A stretch of 20,920 nucleotides of DNA, from NCBI GenBank assembly GCA_946482075.1, contig CAMLQG010000061.1, positions 1 through 20,920 of the forward strand, read 5' to 3'. Source of the stretch: an uncultured Erythrobacteraceae bacterium (GTDB taxonomy: Bacteria; Pseudomonadota; Alphaproteobacteria; Sphingomonadales; Sphingomonadaceae). The notes under the pieces were generated by a model. The model ran no database searches. It was given only the letters and a program-made list of their open reading frames with translations, and was not told where the DNA came from. This document shows, in pieces, positions 1 to 7,009 of the stretch (positions are counted from its first letter, which is position 1; each line of letters begins with the position of its first letter). The position numbers were made by a program, and so were the translations under genes.

Positions 1-12
1 CGGTGCAAACAG

Positions 13-32
13 ATGCCAGCCTGCGCTGGCAT
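13..32. repeat. Short perfect palindrome (REP-like hairpin)
   Basis: ATGCCAGC and GCTGGCAT form 8-bp perfect arms around a 4-nt loop (CTGC), followed by GACGGGG. This is a compact REP-like hairpin. It has no T-run, so it is not a canonical intrinsic terminator. No second copy was found in the window. Confidence 0.5.
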
Positions 33-86
33 GACGGGGTTAGGGAAACGTCCGCAACGGGTCGGGAGCAGCCATTCCTGCCATTA

Positions 87-133
87 CTCCGCGCCTCCGC
101 GTGAACCATGATTGCTCACGCGGAGGCGCGGAG
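87..133. repeat. Perfect 18-bp inverted repeat matching the ends of the GxxExxY locus
   Basis: The arms 87-104 and 116-133 are exact reverse complements around an 11-nt loop. Each arm contains the unit TCACGCGGAGGCGCGGAG. The same unit, in shorter or imperfect form, bounds the GxxExxY pseudogene at 8828-8841 and 9238-9259. At that locus the units point inward around the gene. Here the two units are back to back with no gene between them. It could be a solo palindrome of the same family, a junction left between two lost cassettes, or a simple hairpin. Confidence 0.6.
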
Positions 134-150
134 ATGTTTTCCTTCCCGTC

Positions 151-173
151 ATGCTGGACTTGGGCATCAGCAT
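151..173. repeat. Short imperfect palindrome (ATGCTG...CAGCAT)
   Basis: ATGCTG (151-156) and CAGCAT (168-173) are inverted around an 11-nt spacer, just after a CCGTC. From general knowledge it resembles the CGTCATGCTGAACTTG...CAGCATCC repeats seen between genes in sphingomonad genomes. The arms are short, so this is a weak call. Confidence 0.3.
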
Positions 174-245
174 CCTTGTCTGTCCGTAGGAGCGAGAAAT
201 GGACCCTGAACCGAGTTGGATATATCCCGCTCGCATCCGTCACTT

Positions 246-275
246 CGTCATTGCTTCGCTCTGCTCGCAATGACG
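246..275. repeat. Short copy of the CGTCATTGC...GCAATGACG palindrome family
   Basis: CGTCATTGC (246-254) and GCAATGACG (267-275) are perfect 9-bp arms, with CTTCGCT and CTCGC between them. Compared with the copies at 3179-3265 and 11375-11452 it looks like a collapsed version lacking the CAATCCAG/CTGGATTG inner segment. It is one of three members of the family in this window. Confidence 0.55.
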
Positions 276-430
276 GGGGTTACGCTGCCCAAGGGGATAA
301 GCGCCAACCGAATTCAGGGTGACGATGGAGGATAGGTTGTTTCCTCTCGTCGGGACGATCCTGCCGCTCCGTGATTGACCCCACCATCCCCCCGCGCGAT
401 AGTGCGGCCCGGAAGAGAGAGGACGCTGCC

Positions 431-1267
431 ATGACCAAGATGATTTTCCTGCTGACGGCCAAACCCGGCATGCCGCGCGACGCGTTCATCGAACGCTATG
501 AGAACCAGCATGTCCAGGTCTCGATGCAGCTGGTGCCCTTCTACCACGAATATCGCCGCAGCTTCCTGCTGCCCGACAGCATGGTGGCCGTGTCCCATGT
601 AGGCGATGCGGCGGCGCGTCCCGAATTCGACGTGGTGACCGAATTGTGGTTCGACGATCAGGCCGCGATCGAGCGGATGCAGAACGAGATGGCGACCACC
701 AATGCCGGCGAGCTGATCGCGGAGGATGAGCGCGACCAGTTCGATCGCAGCAAGATGCTGATGATCGTGGCGGATGAATGCATCACTCCGGCCGATCGGC
801 TCATGCCGCCCCCGCCCGGCCATAGCGGCGAACCGGCGGTGAAGATGATGTGCACCATGCGCAAGCCCGCCGGAATGTCGCGCGAGGCTTTCATCAAGCG
901 CTACGAAACCGGCCATGCCGAAGTGGCGCTGAAAGTGCTGACGGACGAACAGGGCCGCTGCGTGTTCGGCCAGTATCGCCGTACCTTCCCGCATCCCGAC
1001 GGCGTCACCCAGATCGGCGATGCCGATACACCCTATGCTTATGATTTCGACGTGCTGACCGAGATCTGGTTCTGGACCGAAGCGGATTACCAGAAGTTCC
1101 ACCAGCTTTCGACGGTGCCGGAAGTGGCGAAGGCTCTGCAGGACGACGAGGCTGAGCAGTTCGACATGCAATACACCGTGATGTTCCTGGCCGATGAACG
1201 CATCTCGCGGCCGGAAGAATGCGCTGCGGCGCTGGAAGCTCTGGAGGCGCGCAAGGCGCTCGCCTGA
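431..1267 (+). CDS. Double EthD-domain protein
   Basis: The 278-residue product is built from two tandem copies of an EthD-like ferredoxin-fold (dimeric alpha-beta barrel) domain, at about residues 1-115 and 137-258. The copies align with each other: KPGMPRDAFIERYE versus KPAGMSREAFIKRYE, FDVVTELWFDD versus FDVLTEIWFWT, and DQFD versus EQFD near each end. EthD proteins are named for an ethyl tert-butyl ether degradation operon; relatives are small barrel enzymes or accessory proteins, and the substrate here cannot be told. The ATG at 431 is chosen because GAGAGAGGA precedes it and the EthD fold starts there; an upstream ATG at 371 would add residues unlike the family. The gene lies 41 bp before a sulfotransferase-like gene and probably shares its transcript. 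A 30-bp piece (666-695) recurs at 1976-2005. Confidence 0.8.
   Translation: MTKMIFLLTAKPGMPRDAFIERYENQHVQVSMQLVPFYHEYRRSFLLPDSMVAVSHVGDAAARPEFDVVTELWFDDQAAIERMQNEMATTNAGELIAEDERDQFDRSKMLMIVADECITPADRLMPPPPGHSGEPAVKMMCTMRKPAGMSREAFIKRYETGHAEVALKVLTDEQGRCVFGQYRRTFPHPDGVTQIGDADTPYAYDFDVLTEIWFWTEADYQKFHQLSTVPEVAKALQDDEAEQFDMQYTVMFLADERISRPEECAAALEALEARKALA
666..695 (+). repeat. 30-bp direct repeat, copy inside the EthD gene
   Basis: This segment encodes roughly residues 79-88 of the EthD protein (IERMQNEMA) and occurs again, identical over 30 bp, at 1976-2005. The bases just outside the two copies differ. An exact 30-bp match is far beyond chance at this scale. Confidence 0.85.
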
Positions 1268-1308
1268 TCTTCCAGACCGCCTGAGCCCACGAGGGCAGGG
1301 GGGAAATG

Positions 1309-1938
1309 ATGGGACTGCAAGTGATCGGGGCCGGTCTCGGCCGCACGGGCACGCTTACGCTGAAAGTGGCTCTGGAACAGCTGGGTTTCGGGCCATGCCA
1401 CCATATGGTGGAAGTTCTCGCCAATCCGGAGCAGGTGCCGTTCTGGCGTCGCACCGCCGGCGGTGAAGCGGTGGAGTGGGCAGATGTCTTCGCGCCTTAC
1501 CGCGCCAGCGTGGACTGGCCGAGCTGCCATTTCTATGCGGAACTGGCGCAGCGCTATCCGCAAGCGAAAGTGGTCCTGACCATGCGCGATCCGGAACGCT
1601 GGTATGAAAGCATGGAGGAGACGATTCTCAAGGCGATGGCCGGGATCGATGCAGCCACGATGGAGGATGCGGAAGCCCATCCGATGCGCTTCGCCCAGAT
1701 CCTGATCTGCGAGAAGACCTTCGCCCGTGACTATTCCCGCGCCAACGTGATCGCTGCGTTCGAACGCCATGCGCGCGCGGTGATCGACACTATTCCCCCC
1801 GAAAGGCTGTTGGTGTTCGAAGCTGCGCAGGGCTGGGAACCGCTCTGCGCCTTCCTGGGCCTACCGGAGCCGGAAACGCCGTTCCCGCGCGTCAATTCGC
1901 GCGAGGAATTCTGGACCCATGCGGAACAGGCGGTCTGA
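1309..1938 (+). CDS. Sulfotransferase-family protein (P-loop)
   Basis: The 209-residue protein opens with a PAPS-type P-loop, VIGAGLGRTGTLTL, and carries a 3'-phosphate-binding-like segment, MRDPERWYESM, near residue 94. DWPSCHFYAEL follows the pattern of the small Sulfotransfer_4-type proteins. It would transfer sulfate from PAPS, but the acceptor is unknown and activity is not proven by sequence; members of this group have sometimes been labelled as epimerases. AGGGGGG sits 5 nt before the ATG at 1309 and only 2 nt before an ATG at 1306, so 1309 is preferred. It follows the EthD gene in the same direction, suggesting one operon. It converges on the SMR gene at 2013. Confidence 0.75.
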   Translation: MGLQVIGAGLGRTGTLTLKVALEQLGFGPCHHMVEVLANPEQVPFWRRTAGGEAVEWADVFAPYRASVDWPSCHFYAELAQRYPQAKVVLTMRDPERWYESMEETILKAMAGIDAATMEDAEAHPMRFAQILICEKTFARDYSRANVIAAFERHARAVIDTIPPERLLVFEAAQGWEPLCAFLGLPEPETPFPRVNSREEFWTHAEQAV

Positions 1939-1975
1939 GCGGGCCCACTTTCCACCCGTTCTGATCTACATTGCA

Positions 1976-2005
1976 CGATCGAGCGGATGCAGAACGAGAT
2001 GGCGA
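1976..2005 (+). repeat. 30-bp direct repeat, intergenic copy
   Basis: This is an exact copy of 666-695 from inside the EthD gene, placed between the sulfotransferase stop (1938) and the SMR gene stop (2013). It is non-coding in this position. It may be what remains of a duplicated EthD gene or a rearrangement junction. Confidence 0.85.
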
Positions 2006-2012
2006 GAGCCGA

Positions 2013-2333
2013 TCACGCCGGGCTGGAAAGCTTCATCAGCACCAGTCCGCCGACGATCAGCAGCGCGGCTGCGATCCGTTGGGGCGTTGCCGTTTCGCCC
2101 AGCACGGCGATGCCGATCACGAAAGTGCCCACCGCACCGATCCCGGTCCAGATCGTATAGGCGGTGCCGAGCGGAAGCGTGCGCATCGACCAGGCGAGCA
2201 GCGAAAAGCTCGCCAGCATGGAAGCGACCATGGCCGCAGTCGGCAGCGGGCGTGTGAAGCCGTCCGACAATTTCATGGCATAGGCCCAGAGGATTTCGAG
2301 CAGGCCGGCGGTGAGAAGGGCGAACCAGGCCAT
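2013..2333 (-). CDS. gdx: SMR transporter, SugE/Gdx type
   Basis: The 106-residue protein has four predicted membrane helices and matches the SugE/Gdx branch of the small multidrug resistance family rather than the EmrE branch. Visible signatures are MAWFALLTAGLLEILWAYAM, with the essential membrane Glu at position 13, and GTAYTIWTGIGAVG at 56-69. Known Gdx proteins export guanidinium in exchange for protons as antiparallel dimers. The start at 2333 has AAGGAGA 8 nt upstream; a longer frame to 2375 would add a tail the family lacks. Subtype by sequence is fairly secure; guanidinium as the substrate is inferred. A hairpin with an ACGG loop lies 25 nt upstream of the start. Confidence 0.88.
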   Translation of the reverse strand: MAWFALLTAGLLEILWAYAMKLSDGFTRPLPTAAMVASMLASFSLLAWSMRTLPLGTAYTIWTGIGAVGTFVIGIAVLGETATPQRIAAALLIVGGLVLMKLSSPA

Positions 2334-2357
2334 ATGGCAGTCTCCTTGAACGAGCTG

Positions 2358-2371
2358 CCGGGCCGTCCCGG
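2358..2371 (-). promoter_or_regulatory. Leader hairpin with ACGG loop upstream of gdx
   Basis: Read on the minus strand, CCGGG-ACGG-CCCGG is a 5-bp perfect stem closed by an ACGG tetraloop, ending 9 nt before the AAGGAGA of gdx. Guanidine-II (mini-ykkC) riboswitches have two hairpins with ACGR loops before guanidine-export genes. Only one convincing hairpin is present. A second ACGG slightly upstream (about 2380-2385) has only a poor stem, and a separate 6-bp stem (2379-2398) has a different loop. Confidence 0.22.
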
Positions 2372-2607
2372 TCATGAATCCCGTGAATGGGAACGGGAAC
2401 GTGGTCGCCGCACTCGAGAGATAGGCATGGTCGGCATTGGTTGCCAGAGCGGAATGGGAGCGGAAGCTCGACGAATCTTGCGCTTTCGATGATGTTCACT
2501 CGCGACCGCAGTCGAAATGTTACATGCAAGACCGTATGGTTCATGCCACATGGTTCAAGCATTTCAACGCGATGAAGCGGCCCCGCCTGCCGCGCGAGGG
2601 GAAGAGC

Positions 2608-3168
2608 ATGTCGGACAGGAATTTCTTTCATTTGCGCGGCGTGGCGACGGGACTGATCCTCGGCCTGGCCCTGACCGTCGCGGGCTGTTCGAAGGAGAAG
2701 GAGCCCGAACCTGCGGCCAAGGATACCGCAGCTTCGCAACCTGCCGCGACCACGCCGCCGACCGCTCCCGAAAGCCCCACGATCGGGGGCGACGGTTCGC
2801 AGATCGTCCTGTCCACCCTGTCGTCGGACGAGATCCGGAAGACCGAGCTTCCGGGCGAATTGGGTTGCGGTTTTTCCGACACGACGGGCGCCGTGCTGCT
2901 GATCGCGATGGGCGATGCGGCTTCGAAAGGGCCCGCAAGCGGGATCGTGAAGGTAGCGGATTCGGTCGAAAGGATCGCTGCGCCGGGCGGGTTCGACGCG
3001 ATGGTGAAAGGCGTCACTTTCACCGGCGCGGGCAAGACCGTGCGGATCGAACTGACCGGATCGCCGATCGACAACAGCGAATCCCCGCCGATCCCTGCCG
3101 AGCTCATCTACCAGCGCGCGGACGGGGCCGAGCGGACCTATGCCGGGCGATGGAGCTGCGGACCGTAG
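2608..3168 (+). CDS. Putative lipoprotein of unknown function
   Basis: The 186-residue product starts with a lipoprotein signal: positive N-terminus (MSDRNFFHLR), hydrophobic core (VATGLILGLALTV) and lipobox VAGC, with the lipidated Cys at position 27. A low-complexity linker rich in Glu, Ala, Pro and Thr follows, to about residue 60. The rest is a compact globular region with two cysteines (GELGCGF and RWSCGP at the C-terminus) that could pair. I recognise no domain. The ATG at 2608 is chosen because GAGGGGAAG precedes it and it gives a proper signal peptide; upstream in-frame ATGs (2437, 2572) would bury the signal. It is likely anchored to a periplasm-facing membrane. It is divergent from gdx and converges on the M48 gene. 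Confidence 0.75.
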   Translation: MSDRNFFHLRGVATGLILGLALTVAGCSKEKEPEPAAKDTAASQPAATTPPTAPESPTIGGDGSQIVLSTLSSDEIRKTELPGELGCGFSDTTGAVLLIAMGDAASKGPASGIVKVADSVERIAAPGGFDAMVKGVTFTGAGKTVRIELTGSPIDNSESPPIPAELIYQRADGAERTYAGRWSCGP

Positions 3169-3178
3169 GACCATCCTG

Positions 3179-3265
3179 TCATTGCGAGGGGGGAAAGCGA
3201 CGCGGCAATCCAGAGCCTCACGCTCAAACGCCCTGGATTGCTTCTGTCTTATGGCCTCGCAATGA
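3179..3265. repeat. Composite palindrome of the CATTGCGAG...CAATCCAG family
   Basis: Outer arms TCATTGCGAGG (3179-3189) and CCTCGCAATGA (3255-3265) and inner arms GCAATCCAG (3205-3213) and CTGGATTGC (3233-3241) form a long interrupted hairpin. It fills most of the gap between the convergent lipoprotein (stop 3168) and M48 (stop 3284) genes, so it may act as a two-way transcript end. It is related to 246-275 and 11375-11452. Confidence 0.75.
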
Positions 3266-3283
3266 CGGGGTGAACGAAGCCCG

Positions 3284-4717
3284 TCACTTCTGGCCGGGGC
3301 ATTTCCCGTCGGGGTAGGACGGGCCGGAACAGAACGGGCCGCTTTGCGTCAATTTCCCGATCTCCGCGAAAGCGGTAGGGCTGAACTTGTACGCCATGGC
3401 TCGATAGTCGCCATCCGCCGGCCAGTGGAAGACCAGCAGGAAAGCGGCGACGGCGGCGACAGGCAGGCGCAGTTCGGGCTTGAGGCCCAGGAAGTTGCGC
3501 CGGTCCTCCTCGCGCCATTCGTAATAGTCGGTGCAGTGCGCAACATGCGCCTTGTAGGCCGCGAAATCGGTGAACATTAGTTTCAGCAGCGCTTCATTGC
3601 TGATCCGGGGAGGTTTCTCGCGCCGTCGGGGTTCGGGCGCTTCGGGAACGGCGGCGGCAGCGGCGAATGCAGGCGCCAAGCCCGGGGCGGGCGTGCCCGC
3701 AGCGAGCCCTTTCCGGCCGAAGCCGACGACCGGGCGCGGAGCGCCGGCGGCGGGGCCGCGCGTATCCCTGCGCACCCGTTCGGGCGACATCAGCGAGCGG
3801 CCGAGTTCCTCGATCCGCGCGATGCGCTCATGTGTTTCCGGGTGGGTCCCGCCATGCGCCGCGCCGCGGCCTTCGAACAGCAGATCCTCGAACGCGTCGC
3901 TATCGGGGAAAGCGCCGCGCCCGGCCATCTTGCGCAGGGCGGCGATCAGCGCGTCGGGGTAATGGGTGGCGCGCACCGCATCACCATCGGCAATGTAGTC
4001 GCGCGTCAGCTTGATCCCGCGCCGAGCCTCGCGTGCGAGCTTCATCGACGTCATGGTGATGAAGCCGCTCGCCAGCATGATGATCAGGAAAGGCGGCAGC
4101 AGCAGCGGAATGAGGACCTGCCGCCAATCCTCGAAGCGCAGTGCGTTGTTGACCTGGAGGATCACCGCCGTGCGCATCAGCGCATGGTTGGCGGCCAGGA
4201 CTTTCGTGTCGCCATTGCGGATATGCGCGGCTTCATGCGCGATCACCGCGGCCAGTTCATCGTCGTCGAGCAGGCTGAGCGCGCCGCGCGTCACGGCGAT
4301 CAATCCGCGCGCCGGCCCTTCGCCCACCGCCAGCGCGTTGGGCTGCGGCACTTCGATGATCCCGAAGCGCGGCGCGCGGATGCCCAGCGTGGTGCATTGC
4401 TCGTCGGCGATGCGCACGAAGCGCGGTTCATCGATCAGCGAGGCGGGCCGCACGTCCAACGTGCGAGCGACCACTTCGGCGTGCTTGTTGCTGAGCCACC
4501 AGAACAGGCCGAAGGCGATACCTGTCATCGGCAGGCCATAGCGCAGGAAATAGCCGATCGGGTTCGACAGCAGCATGTGATCGGCATCGAACATCATGAT
4601 GAAGATCGTGGCCGCCAGTCCCCCGATCATCTGGAACGCGACGATATAGGCCGCGATCAACCAGATCGTCTGCCGCTTGTTCTCGGCAGCATGCGTGACA
4701 TAGCCTTGGACCGCCAT
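3284..4717 (-). CDS. M48-family membrane metalloprotease
   Basis: The 477-residue protein has N-terminal membrane helices at about 17-41 and 57-75, a zinc motif HEAAH at 161-165 within AAVIAHEAAHIRNGD, further hydrophobic helices near 200-222, and THPETHERI near 291. This is the HtpX/Ste24-like M48 layout. The third zinc-ligand motif, usually ExxAD, reads DYIAD at 240-244, so Asp replaces the usual Glu. An Ala/Pro-rich linker (about 320-365) leads to an extra C-terminal region with one more helix (about 417-432) and a Cys-containing tail (FCSGPSYPDGKC), beyond the core family length. It starts 13 nt after lemA; LemA and M48 proteases are often paired, suggesting joint envelope quality control (inference). 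Confidence 0.85.
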   Translation of the reverse strand: MAVQGYVTHAAENKRQTIWLIAAYIVAFQMIGGLAATIFIMMFDADHMLLSNPIGYFLRYGLPMTGIAFGLFWWLSNKHAEVVARTLDVRPASLIDEPRFVRIADEQCTTLGIRAPRFGIIEVPQPNALAVGEGPARGLIAVTRGALSLLDDDELAAVIAHEAAHIRNGDTKVLAANHALMRTAVILQVNNALRFEDWRQVLIPLLLPPFLIIMLASGFITMTSMKLAREARRGIKLTRDYIADGDAVRATHYPDALIAALRKMAGRGAFPDSDAFEDLLFEGRGAAHGGTHPETHERIARIEELGRSLMSPERVRRDTRGPAAGAPRPVVGFGRKGLAAGTPAPGLAPAFAAAAAVPEAPEPRRREKPPRISNEALLKLMFTDFAAYKAHVAHCTDYYEWREEDRRNFLGLKPELRLPVAAVAAFLLVFHWPADGDYRAMAYKFSPTAFAEIGKLTQSGPFCSGPSYPDGKCPGQK

Positions 4718-4730
4718 GGCGGAATTCCGC

Positions 4731-5372
4731 TCAGAAGCCGATCTTCACCGGTTCGGCGAACTGCTCGCGCTTTTCGCCGAGCGAGAATTTCTCGTGGCGG
4801 CCGAAAGGCAGGAAGCGGTCGATCATGTTGCCGGGGAAGGCACGGCGAACGCCGTTCAACTCCTCGACCGACAGATTGTAGAACCGGCGGGACGCGGTGA
4901 TGCGATCCTCCATCCGGGTGAGTTCGGCGCGGAGTTCCGCAAAATGCTGGGAACTCGCGAGCTGCGGATAGTTCTCGCTGATCGCGAACAGGCTGTTGAG
5001 CGACTGGCCGATCTGCGTGTCCGCTTCCAGCGTGGCGCGTCCGGCGCTGGCCATCGCAGCGGCGCGGGCATCGATCACGTCCTTCAGGACCTTGTGTTCC
5101 TGCCCGGCGAAGCCTTTCACGGTTTCCACCAGATTGCCGATCAGCGCGTTACGCTCCGTCAGCAGGGCGTCGATATCGCCGAAGGCGGCTTCGCAGCGTT
5201 CGTCCAGCCTGCCGAGCAGTTCATGCTGCCTGCGCAGCGCCAGGAACAGCCAGATCGCGCAGCCGATGATCGGCCACAGCCACCAATTATCCAGCAGGAA
5301 ATTCGTGCCGCGCGTCAGGCGGCCCCAGAAATCGATTGCTTCGAGAAAGCGCGGTTCGGCTGCAACGGACAT
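4731..5372 (-). CDS. lemA: LemA-family membrane protein
   Basis: The 213-residue protein has one membrane helix near residues 28-46 and a long helical domain with LemA signatures: ERNALIGNLVETVKGFAGQE, ISENYPQLASSQHF, and ELTRMEDRITASRRFYN followed by an FPGN. The function of LemA is poorly known; it is an exterior or periplasmic helical bundle commonly encoded beside TPM-domain or M48 proteins. Two consecutive ATGs exist (5375 and 5372). AAGGGGG lies about 7 nt before the second, so 5372 is preferred. It is directly upstream of the M48 protease gene with a 13-nt gap, and 52 nt downstream of the Mur ligase gene on the same strand. Confidence 0.88.
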   Translation of the reverse strand: MSVAAEPRFLEAIDFWGRLTRGTNFLLDNWWLWPIIGCAIWLFLALRRQHELLGRLDERCEAAFGDIDALLTERNALIGNLVETVKGFAGQEHKVLKDVIDARAAAMASAGRATLEADTQIGQSLNSLFAISENYPQLASSQHFAELRAELTRMEDRITASRRFYNLSVEELNGVRRAFPGNMIDRFLPFGRHEKFSLGEKREQFAEPVKIGF

Positions 5373-5424
5373 CATGTTCCCCCTTGATGTAAGGCGGACC
5401 TACCAAAGCGGCGCTATCAATTGG

Positions 5425-6846
5425 TTAAGCCAGGCGGTGGAGCAGATCCGACGCGAAAGTCGTCAGCGTATCATCGCGCGCGCCCATCACCACGATGCGG
5501 TCGCCCGGCCGGGCGAGTTCCACGATCCGGTCCGCGCAATCCTGGCGCATGGGGATATATTCGGCATGGCCGCCCGCGCGCCGGATCAGGTCCACGATCC
5601 GTTCGCTGCCTTCGCTGCGATCCACCGTGCCGCCGAAATAGACCGGGTCGCACAGGATCGAGATGTCCTCCGGCCCCAGCAATTTGGCGAAGATGCGCGC
5701 GAGTTCGTGCCCCATCTGGCGCAGCGGGCCGTAGCCATGCGGCTGGAAGAAAGCGATCACGCGGCCCGGATGGCTTTTCAGCGTCCGCAGAGTAGCGGCG
5801 CATTTCTCCGGATTGTGGCCGAAATCATCGATCACGGCGATGCCTTGCGGGCTTTCGCCGATGATGTCGAACCGGCGCGCGAGCCCGGCGAAGCTGCCCA
5901 GCGCGGCGACCGCTTCGCTGACCGGCACGCCCGCCGCATTGGCGCCGGCGATAGCGGCCAGCGCATTCGCCAGATTGTGCATGCCGGGAAGCTTCAGGTC
6001 GAGCGGCCAGGCGCTGCTGTCGCGCCGGTCGAACACGGCGGCGCGGATGCCGGTGGTGGTTTCGGTGATGCTGCCGGGCAGGATGTTGATCGCAGCATCT
6101 TGCGACACGATGCCGAAGCCAATCACATTGCGCGCCTTCTTGCCCAGCGTGACCGCCTCGACATTGTCGAAATTCACCGCCGCCTTGCCTGCGCGCGCCA
6201 GGAACGCGCCGAACAGCACGCGCAGTTCCTCCATGCTCTTGTGATCGAGGCTGACATTGAGAAGTACCGCGACTGCCGGATCGTAAAGCGCGATCGAACC
6301 GTCGCTTTCGTCCACCTCGCTCACGAACACGCCGCCCTGGCCCACGCGCGCGCTGGCGAAAGGCGTGTCGGGGCCGGTGAAGTTCTTCATCACCGCGCCG
6401 TTCATGATCGTGGGATCGCGGCCCATTTTCGTGAGGATCCAGCCCAGCATGCCGGTTACGGTGGATTTGCCGCTGGTGCCCGCAACCGCGATGCCGGATG
6501 GGGCGGTGTTGAACAGGGATGACAGCAGTTCCGCCCGGCTCATCCGCGCGCAGCCGAGTTCGGCCGCGCGCACGATTTCCGGCACGGTATCCTCGATCGC
6601 GGCGGAAGCGACCAGGATCTGCTCGGGTGACGTCACGCCGCTGCCGTCCTGCGGGTGAAGCGCGATGCCCTGCTTTTCGAGCCATTCGAATTTTTCCGGC
6701 GTGCGGCCCTGATCGCGGCTGCGGTCGGAACCCGCGACAGTCGCGCCGCGTCCGCGCAGGATCATCGCGAGCGGAAGCATGCCCGATCCGCCGATACCGC
6801 AGAAGAACCAGGGATGTGCGGTAAGATCGGCTGGGGTTTCCGTCAT
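5425..6846 (-). CDS. Mur ligase family protein, MurC/Mpl-like
   Basis: The 473-residue protein has the three Mur-ligase domains. The N-terminal Rossmann-like motif CGIGGSGMLPLAMIL is at 16-30, the ATP P-loop GTSGKST at 123-129, EVDESDGS at 177-184, LDH at 200-202, GMHNLANALAA at 288-298 and the C-terminal DDFGHNP at 340-346. MurC and Mpl have DDYxHHP or DDFAHHP, so the second His is Asn here; FQPHGYGP near 367 corresponds to the FxPHxYTR segment. It probably joins an amino acid or peptide to a UDP-MurNAc-type substrate. The divergent neighbour is an LD-carboxypeptidase, which supports a recycling role like Mpl. A role as the essential MurC is less likely outside a division cluster. The ATG at 6846 has no strong ribosome-binding site. 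Confidence 0.8.
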   Translation of the reverse strand: MTETPADLTAHPWFFCGIGGSGMLPLAMILRGRGATVAGSDRSRDQGRTPEKFEWLEKQGIALHPQDGSGVTSPEQILVASAAIEDTVPEIVRAAELGCARMSRAELLSSLFNTAPSGIAVAGTSGKSTVTGMLGWILTKMGRDPTIMNGAVMKNFTGPDTPFASARVGQGGVFVSEVDESDGSIALYDPAVAVLLNVSLDHKSMEELRVLFGAFLARAGKAAVNFDNVEAVTLGKKARNVIGFGIVSQDAAINILPGSITETTTGIRAAVFDRRDSSAWPLDLKLPGMHNLANALAAIAGANAAGVPVSEAVAALGSFAGLARRFDIIGESPQGIAVIDDFGHNPEKCAATLRTLKSHPGRVIAFFQPHGYGPLRQMGHELARIFAKLLGPEDISILCDPVYFGGTVDRSEGSERIVDLIRRAGGHAEYIPMRQDCADRIVELARPGDRIVVMGARDDTLTTFASDLLHRLA

Positions 6847-7009
6847 GATTGTCTTGCGTATGCCCTATGCTGTGCGATGGCAATCATACTCTGCCGCAGT
6901 GCAGCGTAAACCCGGTGATTTCCCAATTCAGACGACACCATGCCTTTTTCGCGGGAATGACGAAGAGAGAGCGCGTGACGCGACGCAGGAGGCAGGGTAA
7001 CCACCCGGC

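Larger units (their letters stand above)
1..430. other. Gene-free, repeat-rich intergenic stretch
   Basis: I see no convincing coding sequence here. The short open frames have no recognisable domain and run through palindromes. The stretch holds four different inverted repeats (13-32, 87-133, 151-173, 246-275), described separately. A purine-rich ribosome-binding site for the following EthD gene (GAGAGAGGA, about 415-423) closes the interval. The upstream neighbour lies outside the window, so part of this could be its 3' flank. The packing of unrelated palindromes suggests a tolerant landing site for small repeats, which is an inference. Confidence 0.6.

Noticed and set aside
2536..2557. Direct repeat ATGGTTCA at 2536-2543 and 2550-2557 upstream of the lipoprotein gene
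   Set aside because: Two 8-bp copies 14 nt apart are too short to separate from chance and no promoter is visible beside them.
4996..6522. A long plus-strand open frame opposite the Mur ligase and LemA genes
   Set aside because: Antisense shadow; the minus-strand proteins have full family motifs.
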